From Ruminococcus sp. (lineage in GTDB: Bacteria > Bacillota > Clostridia > Oscillospirales > Ruminococcaceae): a stretch of 6,963 bases of DNA. Position 1 is the stretch's first letter; every line of letters begins with the position of its first letter. Of the stretch, positions 1 to 3,840 are shown in pieces. The DNA lies in the NCBI GenBank assembly GCA_024697705.1, contig JAILFF010000193.1, forward strand, positions 1-6,963. The letters run 5' to 3'. The notes below the pieces were generated by a model. The model ran no database searches and was not told the DNA's origin. It saw only the letters and a program-made list of their open reading frames with translations. Both the position numbers and the translations under genes were made by a program.

Positions 1-56
1 AGTAAGCACAAAGCAAGCATCATATACATGATATTGATATTCAGTCTGTTTTTCAT
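1..56 (-). CDS. 5' end of a divergent gene, probable signal peptide (partial)
   Basis: Reading leftwards from an ATG at 56, 18 codons are open to the window edge: MKNRLNINIMYMMLALCL. A short basic start (K2, R4) is followed by a hydrophobic stretch, as in a secretory signal peptide or first membrane segment. An AGGA lies 5 nt upstream of this ATG, and a perfect sigma-A promoter (90-118) would start transcription near position 83, giving a leader of about 27 nt. An ATG at 60 in another frame is also open (MYEKQTEYQYH...), but the AGGA is then only 1 nt away, so 56 is preferred. The product cannot be identified because the gene leaves the window. The gene call is inference from promoter, ribosome binding site and open frame together. 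Confidence 0.45.
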   Translation of the reverse strand, partial: MKNRLNINIMYMMLALCL

Positions 57-64
57 ACATATCC

Positions 65-109
65 TATCGTTTTAATAGGTTTAATAAGTATTATACTTTA
101 AAAACGATA
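65..109. repeat. Operator-like inverted repeat over the leftward promoter
   Basis: TATCGTTTT (65-73) and its exact reverse complement AAAACGATA (101-109) are separated by 27 nt. The right arm lies in the spacer between -35 and -10 of the leftward promoter. The left arm lies about 10-18 nt downstream of the predicted start of transcription. Two 9-bp arms flanking the -10 and start site are placed as a repressor operator would be. In AT-rich DNA a 9-bp match can occur by chance, so function is inference. Confidence 0.35.
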
Positions 110-118
110 ATATGTCAA
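90..118 (-). promoter_or_regulatory. Consensus sigma-A promoter, leftward
   Basis: On the minus strand TTGACA (118-113) is followed by a 17-nt spacer and TATAAT (95-90). This matches both hexamers of the housekeeping promoter at optimal spacing. It points at the partial gene starting at 56. Start of transcription is expected near 83. Confidence 0.75.
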
Positions 119-369
119 GCGTATAAAGCCCGAATATCAAAAAATCGGATAACCAACTACAATTGAGCGAAATAATATCAAAAAAATTAGAAAATGCGCA
201 CAATGCAAGCACAGGCGAAATCTTTTAGAAAGATACCATAAATACTTGTATAATTAGTCCTACCTGAAAACATTCTTTATCCTTATGATAGTTCTTTTGA
301 AGATAAAGATATCCATTTTGAATTACAGAATACAATTCACTACTCACTAACAAAATTCATAAAATTATA
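119..369. other. AT-rich intergenic region, possible decayed gene remnant
   Basis: No intact gene is visible. The stretch is strongly AT-rich with many stops. Two short open segments read like protein on the plus strand: about 139-228 (containing SDNQLQLSEIISKKLENAHN, ending at TAG) and about 254-373 (containing ENILYPYDSSFEDKDIHFEL, ending at TGA). Neither has a start codon or ribosome binding site in a sensible place. They could be remnants of one degraded gene or chance. A small palindrome (ATCTTT-TAG-AAAGAT) lies at 220-234. Confidence 0.3.
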
Positions 370-398
370 TTGAAATTTACAGAAAAATATGATATAAT
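370..398 (+). promoter_or_regulatory. Extended -10 sigma-A promoter of the dockerin gene
   Basis: TTGAAA (370-375), a 17-nt spacer and TATAAT (393-398), with an upstream TG at 390-391 giving the extended -10 form. Transcription would start near 405, leaving a leader of about 80 nt before the ATG at 488. Confidence 0.75.
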
Positions 399-416
399 AT
401 GTAATGGTAATTTGTT

Positions 417-451
417 CGGACGTCAAATTCGCTTTGACAGAGGTCTGTCCG
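417..451 (+). promoter_or_regulatory. Structured 5' leader with two overlapping hairpins
   Basis: Within the leader, GTCAAA (422-427) pairs with TTTGAC (433-438) over a 5-nt loop, and outer CGGAC (417-421) can pair with GTCCG (447-451). A competing hairpin, GACAG (436-440) with CTGTC (445-449), shares bases 436-438, so the inner stems exclude each other. There is no U-tract after either, so this is not a terminator. It could affect mRNA stability or ribosome access. The sequence shows the pairing; a regulatory role is inference. Confidence 0.35.
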
Positions 452-487
452 TGTCAGTAAAACGGCTAAAAACATGAGGTGATATTT

Positions 488-1663
488 ATGAATAAAAGAC
501 GGTTTTTCGGTGTCATTACCGCGGCTGCAATGATCGTTTCATCAATGTCGATATCGGCGGGCGATGGCGATATAGATACTTCTATCGCTGCTTCGGCAGA
601 AGAATGGTATGACCCATGGTATTATGTCGGAGATACCTGCGCCCCTCTGCACGATACCTCCCGCGATATACAGAAGGAGGGAGTCGGCAATCCCTTAGGC
701 TTCGGGGAGAGGAATACTCCCGCAGACGCTTCTACTGCCGAGATACGCGCTATCAACCATAAAATGACAGTGCAGGAGGTAAAGTACGCTCTCTATAAAG
801 AGATAGACGAGCACTGGGAGCTTATCTCCACTCGTCTCGGACAGCCCGAGCGTGAAAAGGTGTATGCTTTGTTTGTCGGGCTCGGTTCCCGTGAATCTAC
901 ACTGGGCGAAGGCAAGATAGGCTCAGACCATGAAACAGCTTATCAAGACGGCTGGGGCGTCAACTCTGCCCATGCATACGGTACTCTTCAGACCGCTGTT
1001 ACTGCTTTTGCGGGCTGCGACCCCAAGTTCATGCCCGAGGAAAACGTTCCCGAGATGTTTCAGTATTCTTTCACGGAATCCAATTTCTATGATTGCATAA
1101 TCTCAAATCACATGGGTATCAGAAAGATACTCCACTTTGTTGAGATCTGTATCAATGAAGAGGGAATGCACGGCTATCAGGTCGTAAGGAACAGCCTTAA
1201 GGGCTTTAATACAGGCTGGTGCTATATGGCTGAGGACGACGGCGCATACAAGACCTATGCCGATGAGATCTGTTCGATGGCTCAGTTTTATTATAACGAA
1301 GGGCATCTTTACGACAATGTGTATACCTGGACTTCGGCAGGCGGAAATATGGAGAAATACCGTACCGCCGACCGTTGGGACTGGTGGGGCGATACCGAAC
1401 CGAGCATGGCTCCCGTAACGGAGAGCAATATTCCCGATAATTCAAAGACAGTTTACGGTGACGCAAACTGCGACGGAAAAGTGGATATTTACGATCTCGT
1501 ACTTATCGGGCAGGCATTGTCGGCGCCTTCAAAGTATAAGCTGACCGAGCAGGGGAAAATAAACGCTGATTGTTCGGGCAGCGGCGACGGCTTGACCGAG
1601 GCAGATGCCGCGGCTGTCAGAAAATATATTCTGAGAATGACAGATACTCTTCCCGAAGTATGA
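488..1663 (+). CDS. Secreted dockerin protein with lysozyme/lytic-transglycosylase-like core
   Basis: The protein has 391 residues from the ATG at 488, chosen because GAGGTGAT (476-483) lies at proper distance; an in-frame GTG at 479 is inside that site. Residues 1-24 form a signal peptide (basic MNKRR, then a hydrophobic run), with possible cleavage after ISA24 or ASA37. The core (about 85-290) resembles the SLT/goose-lysozyme pattern: a candidate catalytic Glu at 136 in GLGSRES, AYGTLQ at 163-168 in the place of the family's GLMQ-like motif, then FNTG at 240-243 with Y257 in the place of the YNaG...Y motif. Residues 323-391 are a type I dockerin. Its first loop is canonical (D325, N327, D329, K331, D333, D336). 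Its second loop (from D361, with GDGLT) is 13 residues long. The dockerin would plug the enzyme into a scaffoldin cohesin outside the cell. The dockerin call is firm; a peptidoglycan-cleaving activity is inferred from weak motifs. The gene is convergent with the peptide gene and has its own promoter and terminator. Confidence 0.9.
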   Translation: MNKRRFFGVITAAAMIVSSMSISAGDGDIDTSIAASAEEWYDPWYYVGDTCAPLHDTSRDIQKEGVGNPLGFGERNTPADASTAEIRAINHKMTVQEVKYALYKEIDEHWELISTRLGQPEREKVYALFVGLGSRESTLGEGKIGSDHETAYQDGWGVNSAHAYGTLQTAVTAFAGCDPKFMPEENVPEMFQYSFTESNFYDCIISNHMGIRKILHFVEICINEEGMHGYQVVRNSLKGFNTGWCYMAEDDGAYKTYADEICSMAQFYYNEGHLYDNVYTWTSAGGNMEKYRTADRWDWWGDTEPSMAPVTESNIPDNSKTVYGDANCDGKVDIYDLVLIGQALSAPSKYKLTEQGKINADCSGSGDGLTEADAAAVRKYILRMTDTLPEV

Positions 1664-1743
1664 TACAAAAGCCCGCGATCACCCTCGGCGGAGCTGCCTT
1701 CTCCTTGTGAAATTCATAATCGCTTATATGCTCTGTAAAAACA

Positions 1744-1790
1744 GACCCGCGGTGCAGACCGATCTTCTGCACTGCGGGTCTTGTTCTGTA
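1744..1790. terminator. Bidirectional rho-independent terminator after the dockerin gene
   Basis: A 15-bp stem pairs 1744-1758 with 1766-1780; all pairs are Watson-Crick except one G-U, and the loop is 7 nt. On the plus strand it is followed by the T-rich TTGTTCTGT, 80 nt after the dockerin stop. On the minus strand the stem is followed by TGTTTTTA, so it can also stop leftward transcription. Confidence 0.8.
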
Positions 1791-1794
1791 ACCG

Positions 1795-1844
1795 AAAAAA
1801 ACGGCAGTAGGTCGGCTCGCGGTCATGCCAAGCCGTTCCTGCCG
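1795..1844. terminator. Terminator of the small-peptide gene, T-tracts on both strands
   Basis: Outer stem CGGCAG/CTGCCG (1802-1807 with 1839-1844) encloses an inner stem CGGCT/AGCCG (1813-1817 with 1831-1835). On the minus strand the outer stem runs straight into seven T (1801-1795), 22 nt after the peptide stop. On the plus strand it is followed by CTCTTTTT. Together with the hairpin at 1744-1780 it insulates the two convergent genes. Confidence 0.7.
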
Positions 1845-1866
1845 CTCTTTTTCCGCACTTCGCCGA

Positions 1867-2001
1867 TCATCTTATAGGCACTCTGGGAAGTGTGGGGTCG
1901 TTATCGTCCGAGCTTGAATCGAACGGAGGGCTTGTGACAATGATGTCCTCCGCGTCGAATTCGGTTATGTCCATTTCGGGGGTGATGTAAAGTTTTTCCA
2001 T
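1867..2001 (-). CDS. Unrecognised 44-residue acidic peptide
   Basis: ATG at 2001 follows AGGAAAG (2015-2009) at a 7-nt spacing; the frame ends in TGA at 1869-1867, and a terminator follows 22 nt later. The 44-residue product starts MEKLYITPEMDITEFDAEDI, continues with IVTSPPFD, then a Ser/Asp run (SSSDDND, residues 29-35), and ends in PRVPIR. It has no cysteine, no signal peptide and no membrane segment. I do not recognise a named family. The layout (MxK-Y-xxPE, acidic middle with D-I-I-V-T-S, polar tail) recalls short conserved hypothetical peptides that I have the impression are common in Clostridia and of unknown role; that comparison is from memory. The complete set of ribosome binding site, frame and terminator makes it a real gene. 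A leader or processed peptide is one possibility, without direct evidence. Confidence 0.7.
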   Translation of the reverse strand: MEKLYITPEMDITEFDAEDIIVTSPPFDSSSDDNDPTLPRVPIR

Positions 2002-2026
2002 AGTCTTTCTTTCCTTTCGGTAATAG

Positions 2027-2147
2027 AAGATAAAAGATAAGAGATAAAAGATAAAAGATATATTTTAATCCCCATGTTTGAAATTTAAACTAATATTTCA
2101 CTGTTGCATATTATATCTTTTATCTATTATCTTTAATCTTTTATCTT
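2027..2147. repeat. Long AT-rich hairpin of facing GATAAAA heptamer arrays
   Basis: The left arm (2027-2062) contains four heptamers of GATAAAA type in tandem from 2029. The right arm (2112-2147) contains the reverse complement TTTTATC units, with variants. Position by position (sum 4174) the arms pair over 36 bp with two mismatches (2039/2135, 2048/2126) and one G-U (2041/2133); the intervening loop is about 49 nt. It starts 4 nt after the stop of the BspA-like gene and ends 25 nt upstream of the peptide start. It could act as an mRNA 3'-end structure or be a miniature inverted-repeat element. A TATAAT on the minus strand at 2115-2110 has no good -35 partner. Confidence 0.8.
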
Positions 2148-2151
2148 AAAG

Positions 2152-3399
2152 TCAGTTGCTAACGCCGACATATTCATCGACGGCGTCGCTGTATGCGCAC
2201 AGGGCTTTCAGAACATTCATTACGTCCTCGCCCGCCGTGTTGTCTATGAGCGTATTGCATACGTAGCTCATCGGGCTGACCGAAGCGGTGAAGTTATCGC
2301 CGAATTTGATATCAAAGGTGTTTTTCAGCTTCTTGGCGCCGATGTTCTCGATATCGACATAGTATTCGCCCTCGGCGTAATCGGAGGGCTTCACGGTCAG
2401 CGCCTTGCCGTCAAGCGTCACGGGACAAGCTGTGATATCACCCGTGCAGGTGAAGTAGAGCCTGAGCGCCTTGTTTGAATCGAGGACAAGCGAGAGCGCC
2501 GTAAGCTTGATACCATCGGGTATCGTTCCGCTTGTTTTCAGTTCGTTCTGCTTGAAATCCTCTGTATCGAGTTCTTTCGGGGCGGTAACATCTTCGGGAA
2601 CGGCTGTCCCGAACTTCCATTTTGCGGAGTACGCGCCGAAGCTGTACATCGTTTTGGCGACCGCCAGCTCTTTCTCTGTCGGGCGAGAATCGTCGTCGGT
2701 AAATGCGTTCACATACTTGTAGATGCTGTATTCGAGCTTATCTTCGTCAAGCTCGGCACCAGACGTTTTGTACAGCTTGATCGTAGCGCCGTTTGAATCC
2801 ACCGGTTTCAGTGAGACTTTTCTGTCGGCGAAGATAGCTTTCAGCTTGTATGTCACCTTGTAGTCGCCGTCGGGATCCTTCGGCGTTTCGGCAAGCGCAA
2901 ATTCCCTTTTGCCGTCGGGACCTTCGAGAACCGCCTTCGCGCCCGCTTCGACAAGCTCATCGGGAACGGTGAGGAAGAAGTTCAGCCCGAGTTCGCCGCC
3001 GAGGGTCACGTTCGCCGCGTTGACGGTGGGGGCTGCTTCAAACTCCGCATCTACGGTGACGTCTTCGCCTGGCATATTAAACCAATAAGTGCCGTCTTGA
3101 TTATCGAAAATCTCCTGTTCTTCGCCAAGGGAATTCTTTAAGCTTACGTTCTTTACTTTGTAGCCCGGCTTCGGGGTAACGGTCAGCGTGACGTCTTTAC
3201 TCCAGTTTTCTGAAGGTACAAATACCCTGTCTGCCGTGACCGTTCCTTTTTCCGTGTCGGCGGGGAGATCGACAAAGTATGCGCCGATGATATTACTATT
3301 ATTCGAGCTTATTGCATTTTGATAAGCCTTAATGCTTGCGGCGGGTACATAGAACACGTCATAACGCATAAAGGCGTTCGCCGCTTCGACCTTTGACAC
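2152..3399 (-). CDS. C-terminal part of a BspA-like surface protein, 5'-truncated
   Basis: The open frame from a GTG at 3399 gives 415 residues, but only about Y13 onward (from 3366) looks authentic. Upstream codons are the antisense of another gene, and the frame closes at a TAA (3444-3442). Residues 13-41 resemble the end of a BspA LRR region (FYVPAASIKAY, the usual closing VPAAS.xAY motif). Residues 51-121 form a repeat-type beta domain ending MPGEDVTVDAEFE, as seen in many Gram-positive surface proteins. Residues 125-415 form a C-terminal module (start GGELGLNFFL, end ALCAYSDAVDEYVG) of the kind that closes many ruminococcal BspA proteins, by my recollection. There is no signal peptide, LRR array or sorting motif in what remains. 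The family's role is extracellular binding. The missing front end is explained by the strand switch near 3370. It lies upstream of the peptide gene on the same strand. Confidence 0.8.
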   Translation of the reverse strand: MSKVEAANAFMRYDVFYVPAASIKAYQNAISSNNSNIIGAYFVDLPADTEKGTVTADRVFVPSENWSKDVTLTVTPKPGYKVKNVSLKNSLGEEQEIFDNQDGTYWFNMPGEDVTVDAEFEAAPTVNAANVTLGGELGLNFFLTVPDELVEAGAKAVLEGPDGKREFALAETPKDPDGDYKVTYKLKAIFADRKVSLKPVDSNGATIKLYKTSGAELDEDKLEYSIYKYVNAFTDDDSRPTEKELAVAKTMYSFGAYSAKWKFGTAVPEDVTAPKELDTEDFKQNELKTSGTIPDGIKLTALSLVLDSNKALRLYFTCTGDITACPVTLDGKALTVKPSDYAEGEYYVDIENIGAKKLKNTFDIKFGDNFTASVSPMSYVCNTLIDNTAGEDVMNVLKALCAYSDAVDEYVGVSN

Positions 3400-3840
3400 C
3401 GAAACGGGCGAGCTGACGCTTCGCGGCGTGCTTGAAAAAAGTTAAAACGAACTTGTTCTGCCCGACGGGGTAACAAAAGGACAAGTGAAAAGATAGTCGT
3501 CGCTCCGGAGGGCGCTGTTTTCCCGGAGGATTCGGCTTGGCTGTTCTACGAGTTTAATAACGTCACCGAAATTGACCTGACGGGTGCGGACACAAGCAGT
3601 GTAACAAATATGAGCTTTATGTTCTATGATTGTTCCGCTCTGCAAAGATTGAATATCAGAGGATTCGATACCGCCAATGTGACCGGTATGATCTTTATGT
3701 TCAAGGACTGTTTCGGACTGACAGACCTTAATGTCAGCGACTTCGATACCGCGCGTGTCGATGGTATGTCAGATATGTTTAGAAACTGTTCCGCACTTAC
3801 AAACCTTGATGTCAGCGGCTTCCATACCGCGTGTGTGCAA
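3371..3840 (+). pseudogene. N-terminal fragment of a DUF285/BspA-type repeat surface protein
   Basis: The plus strand encodes AFAASTFDTETGELTLRGVL, which looks like the end of a signal peptide (AFA) followed by the usual BspA mature start. It then hits TAA (3443-3445), resumes as NELVLPDGVTKGQVK, and shifts frame near 3488-3492. There one A appears missing from an A-run: VKK-IVVAPEGAVFPEDSAW would be restored. From 3496 the frame is clean and gives three and a half 26-residue DUF285 repeats with the MFxxCxxL and FDTxxV motifs. After V (3837) homology stops, and QGTLTQKRWRE to the stop at 3873 is readthrough into antisense of the Ig-domain gene. The signal peptide start and everything after the fourth repeat are missing. 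It could be a true pseudogene, or a segment with sequencing errors at homopolymers. ATG at 3610 is internal, not a real start. Confidence 0.75.
3562..3837 (+). repeat. DUF285 26-residue (78-bp) repeats
   Basis: Units start at 3562, 3640, 3718 and 3796 (the last cut after 14 residues). Each reads roughly L-x-x-L-(N/D)-(V/I)-xx-FDT-(A/S)-x-V-xxM-xxMF-xxC-xA. The first unit is VTEIDLTGADTSSVTNMSF at its start. The exact 78-bp spacing over three units shows this part is not frame-damaged. Confidence 0.85.

Noticed and set aside
434..462. TTGACA at 434-439 as a second promoter for the dockerin gene
   Set aside because: At 17-nt spacing the -10 position reads GTAAAA, a poor match. The TTGACA is part of the leader hairpins, and a far better promoter lies at 370-398.
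1103..1826. Minus-strand open frames opposite and just after the dockerin gene
   Set aside because: They lie on the antisense of a well-supported gene or across the terminator hairpins, with no ribosome binding sites and no recognisable domains.
2029..2145. CRISPR array
   Set aside because: The repeats are 7-bp tandem units without spacers, arranged as facing arms of one hairpin.
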